Shown here one piece after another: positions 44,920 through 56,211 of a stretch of 64,000 nt of DNA; within the stretch, counting starts at the first letter, position 1, and each line of letters begins with the position of its first letter. The DNA is from Fallopia convolvulus (Eukaryota > Streptophyta > Magnoliopsida > Caryophyllales > Polygonaceae): contig OZ024735.1 of NCBI GenBank assembly GCA_964016875.1, positions 11,827,338 to 11,891,337 on the forward strand, read 5' to 3'. Made by a program: the position numbers and the translations under genes. The notes beneath the pieces were generated by a model. It was given only the letters and a program-made list of their open reading frames with translations. It searched no databases and was not told where the DNA came from.

Positions 44920-46398
44920 TCCTCCCCTTCTTGAAAAGGATTCGACCTCGAATGAAGGTCTTCATCCACAGCAAGATAAGGAGTTAGATCAGCCACGTTG
45001 AATGTAGCACTCACGCCGTACTCTCCGGGCAACTCCAGCTTGTATGCGTTATCACCAATGCGTTGAAGCACCTTGAAAGGCCCATCTCCACGTGGTGACA
45101 GTTTGGACTTTCATTGCTCGGGGAACCTCTCCTTCCTCAAATGCACCCATACTAGATCGCCGGGCTGGAAAATAACCTTGCGCCGTCCCTTGTTAGCTCG
45201 GTTGGCATTATACTCGGCCCTTTGTTCCAGCTTGATCCTTGTCCTCTCATGTAACTCCTTAATGAACTCAACATGTTTTCCTGCATCAAAGCTTTCTTTT
45301 TCCCTCATTGGAAATGGGGTAAGATCTAAAGGAGTTAGGGGGTTAGTACCATAAACGCACTCAAATGGAGTAAGCATAGTAGATGAATGCATTGTCCTAT
45401 TGTATGCAAATTCCACATGAGGCAGCATTTCTTCCCAAGATTTCAGGTTCTTCCTAATAATGGCTCTAAGGATGGTGGTTAAAGTCCTATTGGTGACCTC
45501 GGTTTGGCCGTCGGTTTGTGGGTGGCTAGATGTAGAGAATAACAGCCTAGTACCCAACTTACCCCAAAGAGTTCTCCAAAAGTGACTAAGAAACTTCACA
45601 TCCCTATCACTAACTATGGTTTTCGGCACACCATGCAGCCTAACAATTTCCCTAAAGAACAAAGAAGCTACATTAGTGGCGTCGTCAGTTTTGTGACAAG
45701 CTATGAAATGACCCATCTTAGAGAATCTGTCTACAACCACAAAAATAGAGTCTCTCCCCCTCTTAGTCCTAGGTAAGCCCACTATAAAGTCCATGGATAT
45801 GTCTTCCCAAGGGGCTGAAGGTATGGGCAGGGGCGTATATAAGCCATGAGGTTTCAATTTAGACTTAGCTTTTAAACAACCAATGCATCTTTTAATAGCA
45901 TGTTCTACATCTCTAAGCATATGAGGCCAATAAAAATGTGCACGCAGCATATGATAAGTCTTATCCCTACCAAAATGACCCATTAACCCACCCTTATGGG
46001 CTTCATCAACAAATAGCAATCTCAATGAACATCTAGGAATACAAACTTTATCCATACGAAACAGAAATCCATCATGCACATAATAAGACTCAAACGACCC
46101 CTTTTCATGACATGCTTTATAAGTAGCCCCAAAATCAGCATCATCCACATAAAGATCCTTAATATATACAAATCCAAGCACCCTAGAATCTAATGTGGTC
46201 AACAAGGTGTGGCGCCTAGACAAAGCATCAACCACAACATTATCTTTGCCCTTTTTATACTTAATAACATATGGAAATGTTTTAATGAATTCCATCCATC
46301 TACCATGTCTTCTATCAAGTTTATCTTGGCTCTTAAAATGTTTTAGAGATTCATGGTCAGTTTTAAGTACAAATTCTTTAGGCCATAGGTAATGTTGC
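44709..46398 (-). pseudogene. E8 RNase H-integrase, runs into LTR
   Basis: On the minus strand RNase H starts at HYLWPKEFVLKTDHESLKHF, then comes VDALSRRH, the integrase HHCC finger (HKGGLMGH ... CIGC), and intact catalytic residues (MDFIVG, SDRD, GQTEVTNRT). A TGA at 45111-45113 interrupts the C-terminal domain in frame (relatives have a sense codon); reading resumes to 44709. The last part, after GEDDEGP, lies inside the LTR and contains FDGPMTRARAKKLQ. The open frame extends upstream of 46398 only through E9 LTR sequence, so those extra residues are not part of this protein. Confidence 0.85.
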
Positions 46399-47371
46399 TG
46401 ATGCGGGATTAAGGTCGCTTGATGCCCGATCTTCGACGTTCGTGACTCAAACAATAGAAACAAGAACAAAGTGGTCAGAAATGGATTCAAACGAAAGCGA
46501 CTCAATGAGAACAATGGAAGCAACGACTCAAAGACACAAAACAGACTTGGTGACGACAAACAAACGCAACAAAGAAACAAGGAAACGACTCAATAAAGGA
46601 CTGAAGATCAACTCCCAGAAACAACTAGAAGACCCTTGGCTCGAAGAGACAAGAACCAACTAGAATGATCGAGAAACCAACCTTTACGATCTCACACAAA
46701 CAAGGAGCAAGCCTTGTAGCACGAGAAAGGGGCTCGTGATTGTTGAAAGGCACCAATCTTCTATGAAATTGACACAATCCAAAACAAACCAAGCTGCAAA
46801 CACACACACGTTGAAAGCCAAAGCTCTCGTTTTCTCTCTATTGCAAGGAGAATTGGAAATTACAAATGAGTTGTCTGATCTGAAAATTAACTACCTAAAA
46901 GCTATTTATATGTCCATAAATTACAAGGAAATAATAATTAAAGTCTAATTAAAATAAAAGATAGTCAATAGCCCAAAATGGCCCAATTCAGAAATAAGCC
47001 CAACATAGGCCGACGTCGCATGCTTGCTCATGCTCGGACAAGCGCGCACACACGCGGACAGGCGCGCTCAGGGGCGCGCCGTTGCATCGCTACGCTGGCG
47101 AAGGCGCAGCGCTGCATCGCTGGAGTTAGGACGCACCGTTGCAACGTCGGTTTGGTGCGCGTCGCTACAGCCTTGGCTCGAAGATCCCTCGGCACTCAAG
47201 ACGCACACCGCCCTAGCTTTGGACTCCATACATGCTCCTGCCTCCTTAGCCATAGTGTAGCCCACAAAAGCATTCATCTCATGTTGTAGCTTCTTGGCTC
47301 GAGCACGAGTGAGTGGTCCATCAAAGAGTGTAGGCGCGCCCGGTGGAGGCTGCCTAGATGGTCCCTCATCA
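46399..47371 (-). repeat. E9 3' LTR (973 bp)
   Basis: On the minus strand it starts TGATGAGGGACCATC at 47371 after AAGAAGGGGAGGT and ends CCCGCATCA at 46399. TATA-like TATAAATA (minus) lies at 46903-46911. A GC-rich patch at about 47018-47170 has many CGC motifs and an AscI-type GGCGCGCC. Confidence 0.83.
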
Positions 47372-50300
47372 ACCTCCCCTTCTTGGAAAGGATTCGACCC
47401 CGAATCCAGCTCCTCATCCAAGGCTAAGTACGGCGTAAGATCAGCGACATTGAAGGTGGCGCTCACACCATAATCCCCGGGCAGCTCTAACTTGTAAGCA
47501 TTGTCTCCAATCCGTTGAAGCACCTTGAAAGGTCCATCGCCTCTTGGAGACAGCTTGCTCTTCCTTATCTCCGGAAACCGCTCCTTCCTTAGATGTGCCC
47601 ATACCAAATCGCCGGGTTGGAAAATCACGCGGCGCCGCCCATGGTTGGCGCACCTAGCATTGTACTCGGCCTTTTGCTCCAACCGAGTCTTGGTGCGAGC
47701 ATGCAGCTCCTTAATAAATTCAACGTGCTTTCCTGCATCAAAACTTTCATGCTCCCTCATTGGAAATGGGGTAAGATCTAAGGGGGTGAGTGGGTTAGTA
47801 CCATAAACACATTCAAATGGAGTTAACATAGTAGATGAGTGCATAGTGCGATTGTAAGCAAACTCCACATGAGGTAAAGCTTCTTCCCACATTTTCAAAT
47901 TCTTTTTAATAATGGTTCTAAGGATAGTAGCTAACGTCCTATTGGTCACTTCGGTTTGCCCATCAGTTTGTGGGTGGCTAGATGTAGAGAACATTAGCTT
48001 AGTTCCTAGCTTATTCCATAAAGTCCTCCAAAAATGGCTAAGGAACTTGGTATCCCTATCACTCACTATTGTTTTTGGTATGCCATGAAGCCTAACTATT
48101 TCCCTAAAGAACAAGTTAGCTACATTACTAGCATCATCAGTTTTATGGCATGGCACAAAATGTGCCATTTTGGAAAATCGGTCAACTACCACCATAATTG
48201 AATCTCTCCCCTTCTTAGTCCTAGGCAACCCTACTATAAAGTCCATGGATAAATCCTCCCACGGGGCCGTAGGCGTAGGCAAAGGGGTGTAAAGTCCATG
48301 TGGCATCAACCTAGATTTGGCTCTTAAACAATCAACACACCGCTTAACTACATTTTCAACGTCTCTAAGCATGTGTGGCCAGTAAAAATGAGCCCTAAGA
48401 GTATGATAAGTCTTATCCCTCCCAAAATGTCCCATTAGGCCGCCTTTATGGGCTTCCTCAGCCAACAATAAACGCAAAGAGCAACGAGGAATGCAAACTT
48501 TATCTACTCTAAATAAAAATCCATCATGAATGTAGTATTTCTCATCCGAACCCCTTTGCGTGCAGCACTTAAAAGCATCGCCAAAATCAATATCATTCTC
48601 ATATAATTCACGAATGTAAGTAAATCCTAACACTCTAGAATCTAATGAGACAAGCAAAGCATGGCGACGTGACAAGGCATCGGCTACTACATTATCCTTT
48701 CCCTTTTTATATTTTATGACATATGGAAATGTCTCAATGAATTCCATCCACCTACCATGCCTTCTATCCAATTTATCTTGACTCTTGAAATGTTTTAAGG
48801 ATTCATGGTCAGTTTTCAAGACAAATTCACTAGGCCAAAGATAATGTTGCCATGTTTTTAACACTCGAAACAAAGCATATAACTCTTTATCATAAGTCGA
48901 GTAGTTTAAACATGCACCTTTCAATTTTTCAGAAAAGAAGGCAATAGGCTTACCTTCCTGCATGAGAACGCCTCCAATTCCAATGCCACTCGCATCACAC
49001 TCCACTTCGAAGGGACGAGTGAAGTCGGGCAAGGCCAACAATGGGGCATGCGTCAATCTGTCCTTTAGGGCGTTGAATGCCCTCTCTTGTGCCTTCTCCC
49101 ACTTGAATTCACTCCTCTTCTTAGTGATTTCGGTCAAGGGAGCAGCAATATTGCTAAAATCCCTCACAAATCTCCGATAGAAGCTGGCGAGGCCGTGGAA
49201 GCTCCTGACTTGGCCAATGGAGGTAGGCGTCGGCCACTCTTGAATCGCCTTTATCTTGGCTTCGTCTACTTGTAATCCTTTGGAGCTCACTACAAACCCA
49301 AGAAAAGTGACATGATTAGTGCACAATTCACATTTCTTCAAATTTGCATACAAGTGCTCTAATCTAAGTGTAGAGAGTACTTCCCTCAAATGATCTTCAT
49401 GCGTTTCTAGGGATTTGCTATAGATCAGAATATCATCAAAATAAACAACAACAAATTTCCCTATGAAGTTTCTAAGCACATGATTCATTAGACGCATGAA
49501 AGTACTTGGGGCGTTTGTAAGCCTGAATGGCATAACAAGCCATTCATAGAGACCAAACTTGGTCTTGAAGGCTGTTTTCCATTCGTCCCCCTCCTTCATC
49601 CTTATTTGATGGTAGCCACTTTTTAAATCTATCTTTGAAAAGATAGTGGCTCCATGCAATTCATCTAGCATGTCGTCTAGACGAGGGATGGGGTGCCTAT
49701 ACTTTACCGTTATGTTGTTAATAGCCCTACAATCGACACACATACGCCACGTGATGTCTTTCTTAGGCACTAGCAACACCGGTACAGCACAAGGGCTTAA
49801 ACTTTCCCTAATGTATCCCTTATCCAATAACTCTTGGACTTGGGATTGGACTTCGTGAGTCTCCTTGGGGTTCATACGATAGGTTGGCCTATTAGGCAGA
49901 GATGCTCCGGGAATGAGATCAATTTGATGCTCGATTCCTCGAATTGGAGGTAAGCCAGCAAGTATCTCATCGGGAAACACGTCATTGTATTCCTCAATGA
50001 GCCCCAAAATTTGTGGGGGCAAAGAGGCTCTAAGTTCCTCATTCAACAAACTCAGCTCCTTGCACAAGAGCATGAGTGTTGTTTGCCCATCCAAATACTC
50101 GGTCTCTAACTCCCGCTTGGAAGCCAAAAGTGCGCTGGAGGGTGGGAGATTGTTAGGTGAGCTCGTCTTACCCCGAGTTGTCCCCTTCTTTCCCTCACCT
50201 TCTCCACTTACCTTACTTACCTTCTTTTTGTCAAACTCCTCGGCCACCTGCATAGGCGTCATGGGTTTGAGCACTATGGTTTGGCCATTGTAGGTGAAGG

Positions 50301-50478
50301 TGTTCCGGTTGGTGAATCCATCATGCGTGACCTTCCTATCATATTGCCATGGGCGACCTAATAAAATGTGACAAGCCTGCATAGGAACTACATCATAAAG
50401 AACAACATCCTCGTAATGCCCTAATTTAATAGAAACATGCGCTTGCTTGTTCACTTTAAGTTCTCCACAATCGTTCAT
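47068..50478 (-). CDS. E9 Pol, 1136 codons open (5' truncated)
   Basis: This is the longest open pol in the window. On the minus strand: protease end (ACHILLGRPWQYDR), linker with KGTTRGKTSS, RT (PKKDITWRMCVDCRAIN, YFDD near 49440), RNase H (DASGIGIGG ... ADALSRRH), integrase HHCC (HKGGLMGH, CVDC), catalytic MDFIVG, SDRD and GQTEVTNRT, then the C-terminal PGDLVWAHLRKERFP region. The last 101 codons lie in the 3' LTR and include FDGPLTRARAKKLQ followed by a cysteine/serine-rich end. The first Met shown (50478) is simply at the truncation. One oddity is Arg for Gly in the conserved MPFGL of RT. There is no frameshift or stop, so E9 is younger or better preserved than E1-E8. Confidence 0.88.
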   Translation of the reverse strand: MNDCGELKVNKQAHVSIKLGHYEDVVLYDVVPMQACHILLGRPWQYDRKVTHDGFTNRNTFTYNGQTIVLKPMTPMQVAEEFDKKKVSKVSGEGEGKKGTTRGKTSSPNNLPPSSALLASKRELETEYLDGQTTLMLLCKELSLLNEELRASLPPQILGLIEEYNDVFPDEILAGLPPIRGIEHQIDLIPGASLPNRPTYRMNPKETHEVQSQVQELLDKGYIRESLSPCAVPVLLVPKKDITWRMCVDCRAINNITVKYRHPIPRLDDMLDELHGATIFSKIDLKSGYHQIRMKEGDEWKTAFKTKFGLYEWLVMPFRLTNAPSTFMRLMNHVLRNFIGKFVVVYFDDILIYSKSLETHEDHLREVLSTLRLEHLYANLKKCELCTNHVTFLGFVVSSKGLQVDEAKIKAIQEWPTPTSIGQVRSFHGLASFYRRFVRDFSNIAAPLTEITKKRSEFKWEKAQERAFNALKDRLTHAPLLALPDFTRPFEVECDASGIGIGGVLMQEGKPIAFFSEKLKGACLNYSTYDKELYALFRVLKTWQHYLWPSEFVLKTDHESLKHFKSQDKLDRRHGRWMEFIETFPYVIKYKKGKDNVVADALSRRHALLVSLDSRVLGFTYIRELYENDIDFGDAFKCCTQRGSDEKYYIHDGFLFRVDKVCIPRCSLRLLLAEEAHKGGLMGHFGRDKTYHTLRAHFYWPHMLRDVENVVKRCVDCLRAKSRLMPHGLYTPLPTPTAPWEDLSMDFIVGLPRTKKGRDSIMVVVDRFSKMAHFVPCHKTDDASNVANLFFREIVRLHGIPKTIVSDRDTKFLSHFWRTLWNKLGTKLMFSTSSHPQTDGQTEVTNRTLATILRTIIKKNLKMWEEALPHVEFAYNRTMHSSTMLTPFECVYGTNPLTPLDLTPFPMREHESFDAGKHVEFIKELHARTKTRLEQKAEYNARCANHGRRRVIFQPGDLVWAHLRKERFPEIRKSKLSPRGDGPFKVLQRIGDNAYKLELPGDYGVSATFNVADLTPYLALDEELDSGSNPFQEGEVDEGPSRQPPPGAPTLFDGPLTRARAKKLQHEMNAFVGYTMAKEAGACMESKARAVCVLSAEGSSSQGCSDAHQTDVATVRPNSSDAALRLRQRSDATARP

Positions 50479-50483
50479 CCAAA

Positions 50484-51652
50484 GTCACTGAGTTAAAGAT
50501 GATGATGAAGCAGCTTTTGCAACAAGGTGGAAGACAATAGGTGAAATCCTGTGAAATTTGCTTTGATAACATGCACCCCACTGATTCTTGCCCTACACTT
50601 CAAGATCCGAATGTTGGGGTGAATGCAGTGGGAGGATATGGACCACCTAGGCCAAGGTATGACCCCTTCTCCAACACCTACAATCCAGGCTGGAGGGATC
50701 ATCCTAATCTGAGGTACGGAAATTCCAACAATCAGCAGTTCAATCAGCAAGGTGGCCAAGCTCCATACAAGCCACCTTTTCAATCCCGTCCTCAGGGAGC
50801 CAATCGGAATGCTATGTCTACTGAAGATATGATTCGGACTCTTGCACAAACTGTGACTACAATGCAAGGCTCAATGAGCCAATTTCAACAAGAGACCAAG
50901 TCTAGCATCCACAATCTAGAGACTCAAGTCAGTCAAATTGCCAATGTTGTAGGCAAACTAGAAGCTAGAGATTCAAGTAAGTTGCCATCTCAGACCAAGC
51001 TCAATCCAAAACAGAATGTCAATGCTATTACTTTGAGGAGTGGGCGAGAGCTTCAAGTAGAGCCTAGGGACAGGCGCGTACCAATCAGAAGGGGAGTGGC
51101 AGAAGAATTTAGGGGCGAAACTGAGGAAAAATTTGAGCTGACAGAGGAAATTCCAAGTGATCCGTTCGGGGATGAATTGCTCGGCCTACCTGCTAAGTGC
51201 GCGGCCGAGCATTTGCCACCCCGCGCAACACCATCTCAGTTGAAATTGCGCGGGGAAGCGGCGACGGAAAGGGCGGCCGCACAATTACGTCCCAGTCAGG
51301 ATTGCGCGGTTTGGCTGCTAAAAGCGCGGCCGCGCAATCGGAGGTGATCCCGAGTAATTCAGCCACCGTTGCAGATTCGTCTAAAACCCCTCTGAAGCCT
51401 TATGCACCTGTTCCACCCTTCCCAGAGGCACTAAAAGAGACCCGAAAGATGGAGAACGATAAGGAACTGTTCGAGACATTCAGAAAATGTGAGGTAAACA
51501 TTCCTTTACTTAAACTGATTAAAAGCATTCCTAGATATGCTAAGTTTTTTAAAGAATTGTGCACCATAAAAAGAACTCAAAAGCTAAAAGGGAAACAGAA
51601 AATCTCTGTAAGTGAGCATGTGTCAGCTGTGTTTCAAAGGCGTATGCCTTAG
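50484..51652 (+). pseudogene. E10 gag (C-terminal part)
   Basis: The frame 50484-51347 starts VTELKMMMKQLLQQGG, meets TAG at 50538, then encodes a CCHC-type knuckle (CEICFDNMHPTDSC), a glutamine-rich part, a coiled-coil-like stretch and the Athila-typical NAITLRSGRE. It loses frame in a GC-rich palindromic block (51191-51340). The other frame, 51197-51652, continues with the Athila-typical YAPVPPFPEALKE and FRKCEVNIPLLKLIKSIP to a TAG at 51650. The N-terminal capsid part is missing. Confidence 0.82.
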
Positions 51653-54600
51653 AAATGTGGTGACCCTGGCATGTTCACTATTCCCTGCATTATTGGTGAT
51701 ACAAAAATTGATAAAGCCATGCTCGATCTAGGTGCTTCAATTAATGTTTTACCTTACTCTGTGTACAAAATGCTTGAACTGGGTCCTTTGCAAGAAACTG
51801 GTGTAGTTATACAGTTAGCTGATAGGTCAAATGCTTACCCTAGAGGAATAGTTGAAGATGTGCTTGTAATGGTTGATAATCTGATATTTCCCGTTGATTT
51901 CTATGTCTTAGATATGGATCATGATAAGCATATTGCACCTATTTTGCTAGGTAGACCTTTTCTGAAAACAGCTAAGACTAAGATTGATGTCTGTAGTGGT
52001 TCTTCGACTATGGAATTCGACGGGGAAAGGGTAGAGTATAATATTTATGATGCAATGAAATACCCTCACGAAGATTCCTCGTTGTGCTTAGTTGATGTGG
52101 TAGAGCCACTTGCTCAAGAATTTTTCAATATGCATGAATCTGAAGCTTTGAGATCCACCTTGGAAAATGCTATTATGAATGATACTTCAGATTTGGATTT
52201 AAAGACTAACCTGCAGGAAGTGGTGGCAGAGTTGAATGCTCACTATGAGCGTCCGCTTATGCCACCGGGCTCAAAGCCCATACCACTAACCTTGCCAAGC
52301 GAGAAGCTTTTGCCATCTATTGTGCAGGCACCGGTGGTAGAATTGAAGCAACTTCCAGACCATCTCAAGTATGCTTTCTTAGGTGAAGGGGACACATTGC
52401 CAGTAATTATTTCCAACAAGCTGAGCAATGAACAAGAAGGAAGATTAGTGGCAGTTCTGAGGGAGCATAAGATGGCTATAGGATGGACCATTGTAGACAT
52501 AAAAGGGATTAGTCCCTCAACATGTATGCATAGGATTCTATTAGAAGATGAGGCTACACCGTCTAGACAGCCTCAAAGAAGACTGAATCCCCCGATGATG
52601 GAGGTGGTAAAGAAGGAGGTGCTGAAGCTCCTTCAGGCAGGTATGATCTTTCCTATTTCTGATAGTAAATGGGTCATCCCAACTCAGGTTGTCCCTAAAA
52701 AGGGTGGTATCACAGTGGTTGAGAATCACAAGGGTGATCTCATTCCCACCAGAGTCCAGACCGGGTGGCGGGTGTGTATTGATTATCGCAAGCTGAATGC
52801 GGTAACCCGGAAGGACCATTTCCCATTACCTTTCATTGACCAAATGCTGGAACGACTTGTCGGTCGTTCATTCTATTGTTTCTTGGATGGGTATTCTGGA
52901 TATTTTCAGGTAGCCATAGCACTAGAGGATCAGGAGAAGACAACATTCACATGTCCTTTCGGCACCTTTGCATACCGAAGGATACCTTTTGGATTGTGCA
53001 ATGCCCCAGCTACATTCCAACGGTGTATGGTTAGTATCTTTTCTGAGTACATAGAGAAATTTATTGAGGTATTTATGGACGATTTTACCGTCCATGGGGA
53101 TGACTTTGATTCATGCTTAGCTCATTTGACACTAGTGCTTAAAAGATGTGAAGATACTAATCTTGTTCTCAACTCTGAAAAATGTCATTTTGTGGTAGAA
53201 CAAGGTATAGTATTAGGCCATGTAGTGTCTTCTAGGAGTATTGAGGTCGATAAGGCTAAGGTTGAAGTAATTCAATCTTTGCCTTATCCTACTAATGTGC
53301 GTGAAGTGCATTCTTTTTTAGGCCATGCAGGGTTTTACCGCAGGTTTATCAGAGACTTCTCAAAAATTGCCTCCCCCTTGTGTGAGTTGTTGAAGAAGGA
53401 AGCAGAATTTGAGCTTGGTGATGCATGTAAGACGGCGTTTGATGAACTAAAACTCTGCCTTACCACAGCTCCCATTATTCAAGCCCCAGATTGGTCTCTC
53501 CCCTTTGAGATCATGTGTGATGCTAGTGACTATGCAGTGGGGGCTGTTTTGGGACAAAAGAAGGGCAGAGCGTCTCATGTGATTCACTACGCCTCTATGA
53601 CATTAAATGAGGCTCAGAGGAACTACTACACCACGGAGAAGGAGCTCCTAGCAGTTGTGTTTGCATTGGAGAAATTTCGCTCTTACTTGCTGGGAACAAG
53701 AGTGATTGTTTATACAGATCATGCAGCACTCCGCTATCTGCTGACGAAAAAAGAGGCCAAACCTAGGTTAATCAGGTGGATCTTATTGTTGAGTGAGTTC
53801 AACATTGAGATCAAAGACAAAAAGGGGGCTGAGAATGTAGTTGTTGATCATTTGAGTCGTCTGGTGATGGAATAACAGAAGAGGCCAGCAAGTTCACCCA
53901 TTCAGGAGGAATTTCCAGATGATACTTTGTTTGCTATTAAGGTTGTAAAACCTTGGTATGCACACTTGGTTAACTTCCTGGTTATGGGTGAATTCCCACC
54001 AACTTTCACTAAAGCTCAAAAAGACAAGTTAAGAAGTGAAGCAAGATATTACATCTGGGATGATCCATATTTGTGGAAAAACTGCGCTGATCAGGTAATC
54101 CGATGATGCATCTTGGATAATGAGGTAACTTCTATCTTAACTTTTTGTCATAATTATGCATGTGGGGGCCATTTTAGTTCTAACAAAACAGCTAGGAAGG
54201 TATTGGATGTAGGATTTTACTGGCCGAGCATTTTTCGGGATGCTCATGGTTTTTGTAAATCCTGTGACCGATGTCAAAGAGTTGGGAATATGTCCCAAAA
54301 GAATGAGATGCCTCAATCTCCTATTATTTTCTGTGAAATCTTTGATGTATGGGGCATTGACTTTATGGGTCCATTTCCTAATTCTTTTGGGAATTATTAT
54401 ATTTTGCTCGCGGTGGACTACGTTTCCAAATGGGTGGAAGCGAAGGCCACCAGGACTGACGATTCTAAAGTGGTGACAGATTTCTTGAAGACCAACATTT
54501 TTACTAGATTTGGTGTCCCTAGAGCTTTAGTTAGTGACAAGGGATCCCACTTCTGTAATAGGATGGTGAGTGCATTATTGAAAAAGTATCATGTCACACA

Positions 54601-55249
54601 CAGAGTCTCTACAGCATACCACCCTCAGACAAATGGCCAGGCAGAGGTGTCTAACAAGGAAATCAAGTCCATTCTGGAGAAGACAGTTGCACCAAACAGA
54701 AAAGACTGGAGCGCTCGGTTGGATGATGCACTATGGGCATATAGGACCGCTTTTAAAACGCCAATCGGGATGTCACCATTCAGGTTGGTGTTTGGAAAAG
54801 CTTGTCATCTACCGGTGGAAATTCAACATAAAGCATACTGGGCAGTCAATAAGTGCAACATCCAAGAAAATGAGGTGGGTGAATTCATGAAACTTCAACT
54901 CTAGGAATTGGAAGAAATTAGGCTTGAGTCTTATGACAATGCCGTGATATATAAGGAAAAGACAAAGGCCTGGAATGACAAGCATATTTGGAGGAAGAAT
55001 TTCAAGGTTGGGGACAAAGTACTTTTGTTCCATTCTCGCCTCAAACTGTTTCCTGGGAAATTAAGCTCAAGATTGAGAGGACCTTTTGTGGTAGCACGTG
55101 TATATCCACATGGCGCAGTTGACATCTATGATGGAGTTTCTCATTCCGTCTTTAAGGTGAATGGTCAGAGGCTGAAGCCATATTATGAAGGGTTCAATGG
55201 TGCTACTTTGGAAGAAACGACTCTACAAGAGCCGGAGCAAGAGCCTTGA
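51653..55249 (+). pseudogene. E10 pol: protease, RT, RNase H, integrase
   Basis: One reading frame is interrupted by three in-frame stops: 53873 (TAA), 54104 (TGA) and 54902 (TAG). Order: protease with DLGASINVLP (51727 region), RT with WRVCIDYRKLNAVTRKDHFP and FMDD near 53078, RNase H (CDASDYAVGAVLGQ ... VVDHLSRL), a linker PIQEEFPDD, and integrase with CKSCDRCQRVG, catalytic GIDFMGPFP, SDKGSHF and GQAEVSNKE. It ends with the C-terminal domain KVGDKVLLFHSRL and FKVNGQRLKPYY. Apart from the stops there is no frameshift. All three stops can arise from CAA, CGA or CAG by a single C-to-T change. Confidence 0.88.
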
Positions 55250-56211
55250 TATCCTTTTACGTCAAGCTAATGACGTTAAACAAGCGCTTCTTGGGAGGAA
55301 ACCCAAGGTTTAGGATAGATTTGCTTTGATTTTTGTTTTCAGTTTTACAATTTTTGTTTTTGTTAGTTAGTTTAGGTAGAAATAATCCTCAAAATTACAG
55401 ATAGCTCGGGCAAGCCTTGAAGTACACTAGCTAAAAACTCGGCATTGGGGACAAAAAAAAAATTGTGTGGTCATGAATCAGAAGCCAACCCGAGCAATGC
55501 AAGCTTAGAGAAGATTGCGCGGCTTGGGTTGCTAAATGCGCGGCCGCGCAATCCCAGGCACCACACCGCGCAATCGCAACTGAAAGGGGATTACGCGGCT
55601 TCGCAATTGCGCGGCCGTGCAATTCCCTGCGATCCCGCGCAATTTGACGTGTTCAGCGATCCTAAAAATAAAACCCGAGCCTTGAGTGTAATTTCCCCCC
55701 CCTTCCTTATTCCGCCTCCTTCAACCTCTCTTTCACCTCCATTGAAGACCTCAAGCTCAAGCTCCATTCAAGCTCTTTTAATCGGATTTTCAACCAAAAT
55801 CAAGCAAGGAACTCACATTCAAGCGGGAATTAAGTAAGTCTACTCAAAATCTCTCTTATTTTCGGTTTTATTTAAGTTGAATCTAGATCTAGGTTTAGCA
55901 TCATAAAACCCGAATTTCACCCATTTAGGCTCGGACTTAGGCTTAAGTCCTTTACAAAAGTTAGTTTATTGCATGATTCTAGCCTAGATTCGTGTTTTAT
56001 ATAAGCTTTGCATGCAAATCCGAAAATCACCTAGAAATTTGATTAAATTTTAATTAATTTTTTGATTAAACTGTTCTAGGTAGTGGGGGAAGAGAGTGTT
56101 TGAGCGCTTATCTGTGAAATATTGTTGTGGTTGTCCTTGCCGGGACAACAGAATTGTGTTTGCTTGGTTCGTTTGTGGTATTTGTGCAGGATTAATTGAA
56201 TTTCTGAAATA
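55250..56211 (+). other. E10 spacer between pol and env-position ORF
   Basis: It has no convincing gene. It contains a GC-rich palindromic module at about 55514-55650, a pyrimidine-rich stretch at 55690-55750, and an AT-rich part to 56211. The GC module is repeated in gag and in the LTR. Confidence 0.65.

Larger units (their letters stand above)
44089..46398 (-). mobile_element. E8: second CRM-like family, 3' part
   Basis: On the minus strand this is the C-terminal part of RNase H and integrase followed by the 3' LTR (44089-44919). It inserted in the E7 leader and was itself hit at 46398 in RNase H (QHYLWPKEF) by E9. The remaining 5' part is not present in the window. Confidence 0.87.
46399..50479 (-). 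mobile_element. E9: second CRM-like family, protease to 3' LTR
   Basis: On the minus strand this runs from the protease C-terminus through RT, RNase H and integrase to the 3' LTR (46399-47371). Gag, leader and 5' LTR are missing at the junction with E10. It inserted in E8 RNase H after GTTGC. Confidence 0.88.

Noticed and set aside
45073..45354. Plus-strand ORFs over the E8 and E9 integrases (also 47525-47806).
   Set aside because: They are shadows of integrase on the other strand.
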